Shown: one piece after another, positions 10,161 through 19,809 of the stretch
Layout: the number at the start of each line of letters is the position of its first letter
Numbering within the stretch: position 1 is the stretch's first letter
From: Lutraria lutraria
Taxonomy: Eukaryota; Mollusca; Bivalvia; Venerida; Mactridae
NCBI GenBank assembly: GCA_964023205.1
Contig: OZ026835.1
Coordinates: 13,970,414-14,034,413 of the forward strand
DNA length: 64,000 bases
Direction of reading: 5' to 3'
The notes under the pieces: model-generated
Database searches by the model: none
What the model saw: the letters and a program-made list of their open reading frames with translations, nothing else
What the model was told of the DNA's origin: nothing
Position numbers and translations under genes: made by a program

Positions 10161-12759
10161 ATGCCCAAAAAATACATTTACAAAAAACGGGGAAAGACCC
10201 AGAACTACGAAGAAAGCGCTTTGGAAAGGGCAGTCATAGCCGTGCAGAATGGGTCGCTGTCCATAAGAAAGGCAGCTGCCATGTTTCATATACCAAAATC
10301 AACTATAGGCGACAGAATTAGTGGTAAACATGAATTACATGTTCGAAATGGTAGACCTCCCCATATCCCTAGTGATATTGAATCTAAAATAGTTAAGGCA
10401 GTATTTATGGCTGCAAGAAGAGGCATAGGCCTGACATGCAAACAAGTTCTGTTAAGAACTAGCATACTTTGTAAGAAGTATAAAATAGGCTCCGGTTTCC
10501 CTAACTTCAAGGCAGGTAAGGACTGGTGGACAGGAGTAAAGAAGCGCCATCCCGAAATAGCTGTCCGAAAACCTGAAAAATTAACATCCCATAGATCAAG
10601 AATGATGAACAGGCCGGTTTTCAAGAAGTACTTTGATGACTTGGGTAGGTCTACATCCTTAAAGTATATAGTCATGATAATTATCAACAATAATAAATGA
10701 TGAAAATAAAATCAAGCAGGATGTACTGCATACGAACAGTTACTAGTATATGACATTTTAGAAAAATGTTATTGGTACATTAGGGTATTCAAAACATAAT
10801 ATCATCTAATTTGCATGTTCTATATCTGTTGTGTCGTCAGCCAATGAAATTGTGGGAGCCACTGTCCTTATTTTTGTAACTAAACTTGTTTAACCTTTGT
10901 AACAGAAACAATTGTTGAAGGCCTTGGTCTATCCGACAAACCCAAATGTATCTGGAATTGCGATGAAATGTCGAAGAATTTCGAGCATAACCCAGTTAGA
11001 GTGGTAGGGGCCAAAGGTGAGGCATGCGTGAGTAAGACATCGACCAAGTCCACTAACATTACTGTTATGGCTTGTATTAATGCGTACGGGCGCAGGATGC
11101 CACCCATGTTTATCGTGAAAGGTAAGAACTCAAATACTTTGTCGTCCGTACACGTTGGCACCCAACTAACACAACATGAAAACTGCAGATAAATGTTCAC
11201 ATCCAACCAGATAATTGAGGTCTGGATGGCACCGGTAATCCCTGTCCTTATCACATATTCTACGGATAATACATAAATAACTTGATAATTGTGTTTGCTC
11301 CGTAAGCACGGGATAATAACGGTGATACCCAACGGTTCAGACACCGAGCATCTGTGATCAACCTGCACAAAACTGAATTGAATCGAAAATAGACTTTATT
11401 TAAAATTTCAAGCACTCTAAGCAACTATGTATATGTACTAATTAATGTGGCTCGGCACATTGTCTGACATGTACATTGTATAAATAAAGTTAAAAGTCCT
11501 GGTGTAAAATACAGTAAATAATGGCCTTGTTATACTTATTCACATCTATTTGAAAAAAATAGTGTGTTATTTCTTGCAAATACTGTAAATGTGTAGTATG
11601 TCGTCTTCGTGTTGCTTTTCTTTCCTACAAACTGTTACAAATACGTGTATTTCAGGTAAAACATCCAGATCTCTGCACGGCTTTGACGTTGCGTCATCCC
11701 CAGTCGGTTCCCGTTGGTTTTACCAACAAAATGGCTGGATGGACGATAGTATTGGCGAACGTTGGTTTGATGAAGTGTTTCTCCAATACTGTGGTTCTGA
11801 CAGGCCACAGTTACTAATACTGGATGGACATTCTTCCCATGAAACGCTGTCTATATTGATGATGGCGATGGAAGAGAATGTCCACATACTCGCACTTCCA
11901 CCCCATACAACGCATTTCCTTCAGCCATTAGATAGAGCTATATTTGCCCCGCTGAACAGGAAATATAATGAAGTTTGTTCAAATTTCCTACAAGAGAGTC
12001 ATTTGCATCAAATTAATAAATGGACTTTCTGCACTCTTTTTACCACTGCATGGAACAGCGCGGTCACTGCATCCAATATCTGCAGTGGATTCGAGGCCTG
12101 TGGAATATATCCACTTGACAGAACAGCCATTCCAGATGCCATTCCCTAGTGAGCCGTCAGACAGACCTTTACCAATTGCTGGTAGTTCAGCACCAGATTC
12201 GCCAGAGTTTATTGCGACAGCTATTGATTCTGTCGCCATGTCCTCCTGTTCTACTCCAAGTATTTCGAGCAATGTTGTTCCTGAAAACGATGTCCAACCA
12301 ACGTACCCTATAACACCCCAATGTGTTGATGTATTTGTGCCCTCCTCTCATAACGAGGAATGCCAATCTCTAGAATTATCTACAAGTTTTGATTTGTCTG
12401 GTGAAATTTTAGACATAAGTAATCCAGAAGAACTTTTACAGTTGATTGCTGACGGTAGTGTTCTGGCAGACCCAGTTCGATACTCAGATGGTAACCAAGT
12501 TGTTCTTGGCCAATCAACAGAAACGCCTTCGTGTTTGGTTGCCACAGAAGAACTGGATATCAACGGAGTTATTCAAGCGACATTCTTGCCACCCCTTACT
12601 CCTGTTAATCAACGTCCTACGGTGAAAAGGCAGGTGACACAACATCGACTTCTCACTAGTGAGGATATTATTGGTGAAAAAATCAGAGCTAACAATATAA
12701 AAATTGAAAAAAAAAACAAGAGAAAAAATCGGGTTTTAGTAAAAAAAGAACAGAAATAA
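10161..12759 (+). CDS. pogo/Tigger-family transposase, three exons, one frameshift
   Basis: Exons 10161-10644, 10906-11121 and 11656-12149 join in phase 1 at both introns (donors GTAGGT and GTAAGA; acceptors AACAG and TTTCAG), giving 397 codons from an ATG at 10161. Residues 1-60 hold a psq-type helix-turn-helix (LERAVIAVQNGSLSIRKAAA). Residues about 110-160 hold a CENP-B/Tc5-like second DNA-binding domain (WWTGVKKRHPEIAVRKPEKL). The DDE_1 core has D181 (WNCDE), D290 (LDGHSSH) and D326 (LQPLD): DD35D, as in pogo elements. The stop at 12147-12149 is immediately followed, in the +1 frame, by ~200 open codons ending at 12759. That tail's end (HRLLTSEDIIGEKI then lysine-rich) is the usual Tigger C-terminus. 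So one 1-nt change near 12145 truncates an otherwise intact enzyme, unless the tail is dispensable. Confidence 0.8.
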
Positions 12760-12916
12760 TTTTCACTTGTAAAAGAACAGATCTATGTAAGCTCAATATG
12801 TTTGACACACGTGTGTGCGTGTGTGTTTTAATATTTTGTCATAAAATATGTACATAACAATTTCAGCAGGATCGAGGTCTAGTATGTTGGAAAACATTTA
12901 TTTTTAAAAAAACTCG

Positions 12917-13216
12917 AACTGTCCGAAGTTTCTCGACTGTTTAACGTGTCCGTAGTTATTCGATATTCATGTCCGTACTTTCTCGACGTTGTCCGAACTT
13001 TCTCATTTTGAAACGGTTTTCAAATCGTACTTTAAACTTACCTCGCAACTTCTTTCACACATCCAGACATATAAACTGTACCTTAAAGTCCGAGTAAATA
13101 TTCCTGTTGAAATACGGTACTAAAACTCATATGGTAAGTGATTTGAGAGAGATGTCATGGTAAAACACATCTGGGTAGTCGTCAGCTGTGCAAGAAATGT
13201 CCGTAGTTACCCGAAT
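12917..13216 (+). repeat. Cluster of GTCCG(A/T)A(G/C)TT(T/A)C subterminal repeats
   Basis: Copies of GTCCGWASTTWYTCGA-like words start at 12921, 12949, 12971, 12991 and 13199, all in one orientation, with the first four 20-28 bp apart. They lie between the transposase stop and the right inverted repeat, where transposase-binding subterminal repeats occur in many DNA transposons. I do not see the same word near the left end. A TGACGTCA (CRE-type) octamer is at 13228-13235. Confidence 0.5.
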
Positions 13217-13767
13217 TGACCCTACTGTGACGTCATCGAAATACCAATTTCCCAACGTCATAAGCAATGTCATTTAGGCAGGTTTTCCTGGAGAACGGAT
13301 CATATATATCTACAGCATTCAAAAAATTTCTTTGAATAGCTCTCAAGATCCAAACAAATTCTATGATAAATGATCAGTGATTTTGAACCAGGGTTGCCAG
13401 CAACTATAACTAAAAACAATTCTTGACTTTGCACTGACCAAATTTAAACCATGATACATATTGGCCTGACTTCCTCCCTTACAGCCACCCTATCCAGCAA
13501 ATTATGTTATTTTAATCTTTTTTTTTCAAAATTTTAAACTTGACAGGGTAACGAACAGCCAAATGACACTAGAGCTTTGTCATAGAAGTGACTAATACCC
13601 CACGCTGCTTTGACTCCAAGAATGCTATAGTACACTATATGGCTAAGTTCAAGGGCATATAACTCTGGAATGTGGATGGACAGCCCGACCGACAAAGTGA
13701 CTCCAATAATTACCCCCTCTCAAACATCGTTTGTAATGGTATAAAATTATAAATGAAAGAATCTTAC

Positions 13768-13909
13768 AACCAGACTCCTGTACAACCTGAGATTTCTTTG
13801 CTTTCTTCAACTCTTTGTGCAATTCTGACAACTGATTGGTTACCAACTTGAGCTCTCTCTCTTTTTCTAAAAGTCTGGTCTTATATTCCTCCAGTTCAGA
13901 AGCTCTAAC
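13768..13909 (-). CDS. Candidate host-gene exon encoding coiled coil
   Basis: On the minus strand a TTATAATAG acceptor precedes a 142-bp open exon ending at a GTAAGA donor (GT at 13767-13766). It encodes about 47 residues of heptad-rich, charged sequence (SELEEYKTRLLEKERELK then LSELHKELKKAKKSQ), typical of a long coiled coil in a golgin, centrosomal or motor-associated protein. I do not recognise the protein. No mutations are visible, so it may be a live exon of a large gene whose introns contain the flanking transposons. The membrane-segment exon at 5908-6258 and this one are on the same strand, but linking them is speculation. Confidence 0.5.
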
Positions 13910-14655
13910 CTATTATAAATCAAAACAGGTTATAGGAATGTGGCAGCAACAACATAATACCATAACTAGACAGTGAAGCTTGAAAGTAATGTCTGTTGAG
14001 TGAGTTCATGAATAAAATGACAATAAAATTGCTTATTCATGCATACAGGCTTGTATAATTTTTTATATTTATATTTTTTATATTTTCTATAAATACAACT
14101 ACTTAATTAACAGCAATGCCAGAAGGACAAAATTACAAAGATGCGCGCTAGCAGACCATCATGTAATACAATTACTCACATCTTAATATTACAACACTAT
14201 AAAAACAATACTAATACTTATTCAACCTGTATATTGTAGTTCCATCAGAACACAATATCCACAGAAACTGAATCTAAGTACTAGATACAATCGCATAATA
14301 AAATCCTATTCAGATATCAGTTTTGAACATCTGATAAACGCAAAATTTACAATTGAGATAACTTATAAATTAAGTATAAAATAGCTATGCTGAGCATTAG
14401 CTACAAATCATCCAACATAAATTTCACACTAATACAATTGTATATATATAATACCATTCAGATATCAGCTTTGAAAATCAGAATGTGAAGTGATAAATTA
14501 CTAATGCAAAATCTATTAAGGAATTGCACTAACAAACCCAAGTGTATAATAGCTATGCTGAGCAAAAGCTATAACAAATAATATAAATGCAAGCGCTAAT
14601 TACTACACCAACGTCACAGTATCCACTGATTTACTTAATCAACATGAGGAATATA
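13910..14655 (-). other. 3' flank of the Ty3/gypsy element, with an internal duplication
   Basis: AT-rich non-coding sequence downstream of pol. CAGATATCAG(T/C)TTTGAA and ATAGCTATGCTGAGCA each occur twice (14310 and 14460; 14379 and 14549), giving an imperfect ~150-170-bp tandem duplication. No polypurine tract and no copy of the LTR seen at 21.2-21.5 kb was found, so the 3' LTR seems missing or lies beyond recognition. Confidence 0.5.
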
Positions 14656-17600
14656 CTAACTTGTAACCCAGTCATTGGTATTTAACCATTCTGGTTTACG
14701 TTTAACTCTTTGAGTCCTGGGAGCAAACTCAATAGCAGTAGGATTCAGACTTGACTGTCTCCTTTGGGGGATTACATATCTATTTGTGGTTGCCGGCACC
14801 GAAGAGGCACAGGAAGGCTGAGGAGGCGCACAGTCAGGTAGAGACTGACCACTGGGTACTATCTCTGCAGATGTCCCTTTGTCAGTCTGAACTGGCTGAT
14901 CCGCGTCCTCAGCAATTCCCCTTAACTGCCTCCTATCTACCGGCAAACCTGTAATAGACAATAACAAATTTCTATGGAGGGTTTTTACACCACACCTCCC
15001 TTGTTCTTTCTTTACTTGAAACACAGGAACGCTCAAATCTGGCTGAGATACAACAACATGGATGTCCCTGTTCCACCGGTCTGCCAACTTGTTTTTACCT
15101 TTCAGGCCAACATTGCAAACTAATACCTTGTCACCAGGGACAAGTTTGACATTTCTGACTCTAAGGTCATAACGACGTTTATGACGTTCGGACTGACGTT
15201 TCGATTCCCGGCTGGCCGCTCGATATGCGAAGTCAAGTCGTTTTTTCAAGTTATCAACATATTCAGAATGTTTTTCATGGTTTTTTTTATCAGGCTTAAT
15301 ACCCAGAAATGCGTCTATGCACAATCTCGGATGCCTACCAATCATTAAATAGTGAGGGGTCAGACCTGTACTCTCGTGTCTGGTCGAGTTATATGCATGG
15401 ACAAGGGTGGGAATGTAATTTTTCCAATTACTTTTTTGTTCCTCCTCCAAAGTCCCCAACATGTTTAACAATGTTTGATTGAACCTTTCGGCCATACCAT
15501 TACCCTGAGGATGATATGGAGTTGTGCGTGATTTGCCAACATTGGCAATCCTACACAACTCCGATATCACCTCTCCCTCAAAATTCCTGCCCTGGTCACT
15601 GTGTAGACGAACCGGAAATCCATAGTGAACAATAAAGTTTTCAAACAAAACCTTAGCCGTGGTGCGAGCTGTTTGATTTCTGGTTGGGATAGCCTGAGCG
15701 AAACGAGTAAAATGGTCAGTTATGACCAAAATATTTTCAAATCCGCCACAGGACATTTCCAACGACAAGAAATCCATACAGACAAGCTCCAACGGGTAAG
15801 TAGAAACTATTGGAACTAATGGTGCTGAAACAAAACACTTAGATTTCCTACACAAACACCTAGAACAATTCCTCACTCTACTGTCAACATAACCATCAAT
15901 ACCAGGCCAAAAGAACCTGGATTTTAGCAAACTGGATGTTCTGTCTCTACCCTGATGACCAGCTTCATCATGTAGACCAGAGAATGCAATGTCTCGATAA
16001 ACATCTGGTAAGATAAGCTGATCTACAGGATTACCAGACAGAACACCCTTCCTAAACAACACTCCTTCTTTAAAGAAAAGATTTTTCCATTCTTTGAGAA
16101 ATTTCCTAACTTCACTATCCTCTAGGGCACAAAGCCTTTTCGTTGGCCTGTGACCCCTTCGGACCAACTCAACCACTCGGACCAGGACAGGATCCCTACT
16201 TTGTTCCACTACCCAATCAACACAACTGAATTCAGAGACCACAGGTTCATCCCTGTCAGCAATATCCAGCACAGCCTGTGAGTGTGATATACATTCTATA
16301 GCAGGTAATTCCTGTGGAGAAGCCAAAGTGCCTATGCATATAGCCTTAACCACATCCGGAAAAATTACTGCAGAAGTCATGGGCAAGCGGGAGAGTGCAT
16401 CCGCATCAACATTGGACCTACCACTTCTGTACACGATTTCAAAATTGAAATTGGCTAATTCAGCTAACCATCTGTGAGATGTAGCGTCCAACTTAGCTGT
16501 GGACAGGACGTAGGTTAGGGGGTTATTATCCGTACGGACTTGAAAAGAATTTCCGTACAGGTAATCCTTAAACTTGTCTGTAACATCCCACTTCAGAGCA
16601 AGGAACTCAAGCTTATGAGCCGGGTAATTCCTTTCTGTAGGTCTTAACCCTCGGATTGCATAAGCTATCACGCGTTCCTTGCCATCATCGAGCTGATACA
16701 AGACAGCCCCCAAACCTACGCCACTAGCATCTACATATAATAAAAATGGCCGCTTGAAATCAGCATAAGCTAACACAGGTGGGGTTACAAGGCGGCCAAT
16801 AAGCGATACAAATGCATGTTGCTGGGCCGCCCCCCAAATCCAAGGAGTTTTGTTCTTCTTCGATTTGCTGGCTTTGGTCGTGGGATGGCCTATCAGTAGG
16901 TCATTCAATGGCTTAGCCAACAGAGAAAAGCCCTTTACAAACCGCCTGTAATAGCCAGCAAATCCCAAGAAGGACCTCAACTCCTTAATTGATTTGGGAA
17001 CCGGCCATTTTTTCAACACAGCAATCTTTTCAGAATCCGTTTCTACCCCCTTTTCTCCAACCACATGACCTAAGTATTTTACGCTCGTTTTGAAAAATTC
17101 ACATTTAGAACCTTTTAACTTCAGACCAGCCTGCTCTAACCGCTGAAAAACAGAGCTGAGCCTCTCAAAATGCTCATCCTTGGACTTAGAATACACAATT
17201 ATATCATCCAAGTAGATCAGACATTCCCTAAGGTTCAAGTCACCCATAGCACGCTCCATCAATCTTTGGAAGGTAGCAGGTGCATTGGTAAGTCCAAAGC
17301 CCATGCGATTGCACTCGAAAAAACCTAAAGGACCAACAGAAAAAGCAGTTTTGGGCTTATCTTCCTCCTTCATGGCAACTTGCCAGTACCCCGACCTTAA
17401 ATCAAGTTTAGAAAAGTACTTTGCCCCAATTAAGCTATCTATGGATTCCTCAATACGAGATAAATCATAGGAATCCTTGACAGTACGGCTGTTAAGTTTG
17501 CGATAATCAATGCAAAATCTTAATGAACCATCTTTCTTCCTAACAAGAACCACATTTGAAGAAAACGGACTACTTGAAGGTCTAATAGCACCAGCCTCTA

Positions 17601-18651
17601 ACATGTCCTTCAGATGCTCTCGGACTTCTTCATACATGCCAGGTGGTATACGCCGATAATGATCCTTAAATGGTGTAGGATCTGTCAAGTTGATACGATG
17701 TTCAACAATATCAGTGCAACCAAGATCTGTCGGACTGGCAGAGAAAATATGTCTCCAACTGGAAAAAAACTCCTTGGCCTTGGCACCCTCATCTGCTGTT
17801 AATACATCAGCAGGAACTGAAATACCAAGATCTGCAAGGGACTTCTCACCAGTGGAGGGCCGGGTTGCCAAACCTTCGAACGGGTCTATACTTCTAACAA
17901 CATTAACATCCTGAAGGCGACAAACAAGGGCATTAGGTTTTATAATAACTGGCTGAGCAGACATATTACACATTTTGACATTGACTCGGCAGAACGAACG
18001 ATTTGAGTTTACATGTACCAAACTTGGGTATACTGCCAGAGAAGAAGAATTTTCCAAATTTTCAGTAACTGCAGTGGACATACTTCCAACGTTTCTAACT
18101 TTTCCAGTCACAACCTTCGTAGAAAAAGGAGGAATCTGGACATTTGTATCATTGAAACTTTTAACTGATAAACAGTTAACTGAAGGAAGACATGACAATA
18201 CATTACACCACTCTTCAGGGAAGTGTCCACTATTTGAGTTTGATTTTAAAAAATTAAGTACATTAGTACCAACAATAACTGGCACTTTACAGGAATACTT
18301 AGTATCATGAGTCACCAACAATGGTACAGAAACAGGATCTAACTCAACCCCAGGAATCTTAATGTCCATGACAACATATCCAATATAAGGGACTGAAGAG
18401 CCATTGGCACAAGATATGTTAATACTAAAATCAGACAACTCAAACAATTCAGGCCTAGGATTTAATGATAAATAAAAAGCCTCGCTAATTGAGGACACCA
18501 TACTTCCAGAATCCAAAAGACCCTTACACTTAATCTGATCTAATTCCAAAGTTACCTCAGTTGCCTTACCAATCAAAGGGGCAATTTTTGGGCTTTTAAA
18601 CTGAGTATGACCACTTGTTTGCCTATCACAAGAGGTCACATCTAGTTTAAA
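14656..18651 (-). CDS. pol: Ty3/gypsy pol polyprotein (protease, RT, RNase H, integrase)
   Basis: An uninterrupted 1327-codon frame, reached from gag by -1 frameshifting rather than from its own ATG; the first in-frame codon after the gag stop is GTG. Numbering from that codon: retropepsin DSG at 43-45; reverse transcriptase with LDLRSGYWQ (D413) and YLDD at 476-479; RNase H with YVDAS (D637), E678 and D704; integrase zinc finger H890, H895, C925, C928; catalytic D956, D1015 and E1051, a D35E spacing. All catalytic residues are present. The order RT-RNaseH-IN is that of Ty3/gypsy (Metaviridae). A C-terminal tail of ~270 residues follows the integrase core, and no envelope gene is visible. The open frame with intact motifs suggests a recent insertion. 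Clade assignment would need a tree. Confidence 0.95.
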   Translation of the reverse strand, partial: FKLDVTSCDRQTSGHTQFKSPKIAPLIGKATEVTLELDQIKCKGLLDSGSMVSSISEAFYLSLNPRPELFELSDFSINISCANGSSVPYIGYVVMDIKIPGVELDPVSVPLLVTHDTKYSCKVPVIVGTNVLNFLKSNSNSGHFPEEWCNVLSCLPSVNCLSVKSFNDTNVQIPPFSTKVVTGKVRNVGSMSTAVTENLENSSSLAVYPSLVHVNSNRSFCRVNVKMCNMSAQPVIIKPNALVCRLQDVNVVRSIDPFEGLATRPSTGEKSLADLGISVPADVLTADEGAKAKEFFSSWRHIFSASPTDLGCTDIVEHRINLTDPTPFKDHYRRIPPGMYEEVREHLKDMLEAGAIRPSSSPFSSNVVLVRKKDGSLRFCIDYRKLNSRTVKDSYDLSRIEESIDSLIGAKYFSKLDLRSGYWQVAMKEEDKPKTAFSVGPLGFFECNRMGFGLTNAPATFQRLMERAMGDLNLRECLIYLDDIIVYSKSKDEHFERLSSVFQRLEQAGLKLKGSKCEFFKTSVKYLGHVVGEKGVETDSEKIAVLKKWPVPKSIKELRSFLGFAGYYRRFVKGFSLLAKPLNDLLIGHPTTKASKSKKNKTPWIWGAAQQHAFVSLIGRLVTPPVLAYADFKRPFLLYVDASGVGLGAVLYQLDDGKERVIAYAIRGLRPTERNYPAHKLEFLALKWDVTDKFKDYLYGNSFQVRTDNNPLTYVLSTAKLDATSHRWLAELANFNFEIVYRSGRSNVDADALSRLPMTSAVIFPDVVKAICIGTLASPQELPAIECISHSQAVLDIADRDEPVVSEFSCVDWVVEQSRDPVLVRVVELVRRGHRPTKRLCALEDSEVRKFLKEWKNLFFKEGVLFRKGVLSGNPVDQLILPDVYRDIAFSGLHDEAGHQGRDRTSSLLKSRFFWPGIDGYVDSRVRNCSRCLCRKSKCFVSAPLVPIVSTYPLELVCMDFLSLEMSCGGFENILVITDHFTRFAQAIPTRNQTARTTAKVLFENFIVHYGFPVRLHSDQGRNFEGEVISELCRIANVGKSRTTPYHPQGNGMAERFNQTLLNMLGTLEEEQKSNWKNYIPTLVHAYNSTRHESTGLTPHYLMIGRHPRLCIDAFLGIKPDKKNHEKHSEYVDNLKKRLDFAYRAASRESKRQSERHKRRYDLRVRNVKLVPGDKVLVCNVGLKGKNKLADRWNRDIHVVVSQPDLSVPVFQVKKEQGRCGVKTLHRNLLLSITGLPVDRRQLRGIAEDADQPVQTDKGTSAEIVPSGQSLPDCAPPQPSCASSVPATTNRYVIPQRRQSSLNPTAIEFAPRTQRVKRKPEWLNTNDWVTS
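18609..18651 (-). promoter_or_regulatory. Programmed -1 ribosomal frameshift signal at the gag/pol border
   Basis: In the gag frame the slippery heptamer T TTA AAC occupies 18651-18645 and is followed at once by the gag stop TAG (18644-18642). After a 7-nt spacer, GACCTCTTGT (18637-18628) can pair with ACAAGTGGTC (18618-18609): nine Watson-Crick pairs and one T-T mismatch around a 9-nt loop. A -1 shift enters the pol frame exactly; that frame is closed upstream by a TAA a few codons before the heptamer. Heptamer type, spacer and stem match known -1 frameshift signals. Confidence 0.85.
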
Positions 18652-19809
18652 GCTTTCTTAAACTGTGTGGACCCGGGAGTAACCTGTCGTGGTTTCTCTT
18701 GGCCGCTCTTCAAAGTTTGTACATCCTTTACTAATGAGCCAACTTTGGCTACCAGCTGACCCATCTGCTGAGTCAGCTGTTGCATCTCTTGCAACATCTT
18801 GCTCTCGACAGACGACATCAGCTGGGCAGCAGGCTCAACCTTTTTGTTGGCCTTGAAAGTTTTGCTCATGGCTTCGGAGTTAGTCGAAACAGCTACAACA
18901 GGGCTGGTAGGGGCTGCCTTCATGTCCTGTTCCATCTGTCTCAACTCCCTCCTCAGCACCCCATAATCATGGATTGTTTCATACTTATAACGAGATACAT
19001 TTCTTAGCTCCTTATCCTTCAATCCTGACCACAGTCTACTGCAGAGCATCTCATTCTTAGTCGCCTGATCAAACTTCAGGTTAGACCTTGTCAGAAGCTG
19101 CTCCAGCCGCAAACTGTAGTCAGCGATTGACTCAGATGACTCCTGTTTAGCACAATAAAATTTCTGCTTTAAGGCCTCACAGTTAGCTACATTACCATAA
19201 ATGCATTCTAACTCCTGTACCACACTCTGGACTGAGGCATTTTCTCCTAAATGTAGTAATACCACCCTCGTCTTACCCTTGAGACTCCCACGAACAGCCT
19301 CAAATATTACATGTTCAGGATATACTCCATTCCTAAACAGACACTTAACCTCATACTGCCACAGATCAAAGGCACTATCATCCTTATCCTCCCCTGAAAA
19401 GGTAGGTAGCTTTGGTAACCTCATAGGCTGGTACCCATAAGATCGTCCAAAACCACAGTCAGTGTAGGCCAAGGATGACTGCCTCATCGGGGGCAGCGGA
19501 GTAGGGGGGGGGGAGGAACGGAGGGAGGATCCTCATCACACTGTCTGGCAGAAGAACGTGGGTTACTGTTCCTAACCCCTCTATGATGGTCCAGAGGAGT
19601 TCCTGGAATATAGCTACCAGTACTGTTTAACCTATGGGCCTCATAGTATTCCTTTTCAGGAGTATTGTAGGTGAGGTTGGGGGGGCTGGAGTCTCTGACT
19701 CCACCCGGTACAAATGGAATCTGCCAGACCGCTGAATAAGTTCCGCGTATCGTTCTAATTCCTCATCAGTATAATGATCTACTGGTTGTTCTGAGGCCAT
19801 CCCTGACAA
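18642..19809 (-). CDS. gag: Ty3/gypsy gag-like gene with two homopolymer frame breaks
   Basis: The main frame, 19487-18642, encodes 281 residues: a capsid-like region (LPTFSGEDKDDSAFDLWQYE, then a helical stretch with VVQELECIYGN and SIADYSLRLEQLL) resembling Ty3/gypsy and PNMA/Arc-type capsids. A Gln/Leu-rich coiled coil follows near residues 225-262. No CCHC zinc knuckle is seen. The likely N-terminus is the frame at 19809-19627 (ASEQPVDHYTDEELERYAEL). Three frames are used in turn: the break points coincide with runs of 7 G (19679-19685) and 10 G (19504-19513), which read as C runs on the coding strand. The linker between them is open in the third frame and Pro/Ser-rich. This could be genuine inactivation or homopolymer-length error in the assembly. 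The gene ends at the TAG inside the frameshift signal. Confidence 0.75.

Larger units (their letters stand above)
6507..13307. mobile_element. Candidate 6.8-kb composite transposon: pogo transposase plus DUF7869-like gene
   Basis: 6507-6546 and the reverse complement of 13268-13307 match at 36 of 40 positions (core CAGGAAAACCTGCCTAAATG). A TA lies at each outer edge, consistent with but not proof of a Tc1/mariner-type duplication. Between them are two divergent multi-exon genes. The decayed DUF7869-like gene on the minus strand stops at 6709, about 160 bp from the left end. The pogo/Tigger transposase on the plus strand has its tail ending at 12759, about 510 bp from the right end. Short GTCCG repeats lie between the transposase and the right end. 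A SINE (7985-8220) has inserted into an intron of the minus-strand gene. The alternative is two separately inserted elements, but the convergence of each gene's 3' end on a matching terminal repeat favours one unit. Confidence 0.65.

Noticed and set aside
10880..11368. 162-codon minus-strand ORF opposite transposase exon 2
   Set aside because: Antisense of the DDE core; the plus-strand frame carries the catalytic motifs and splice sites.
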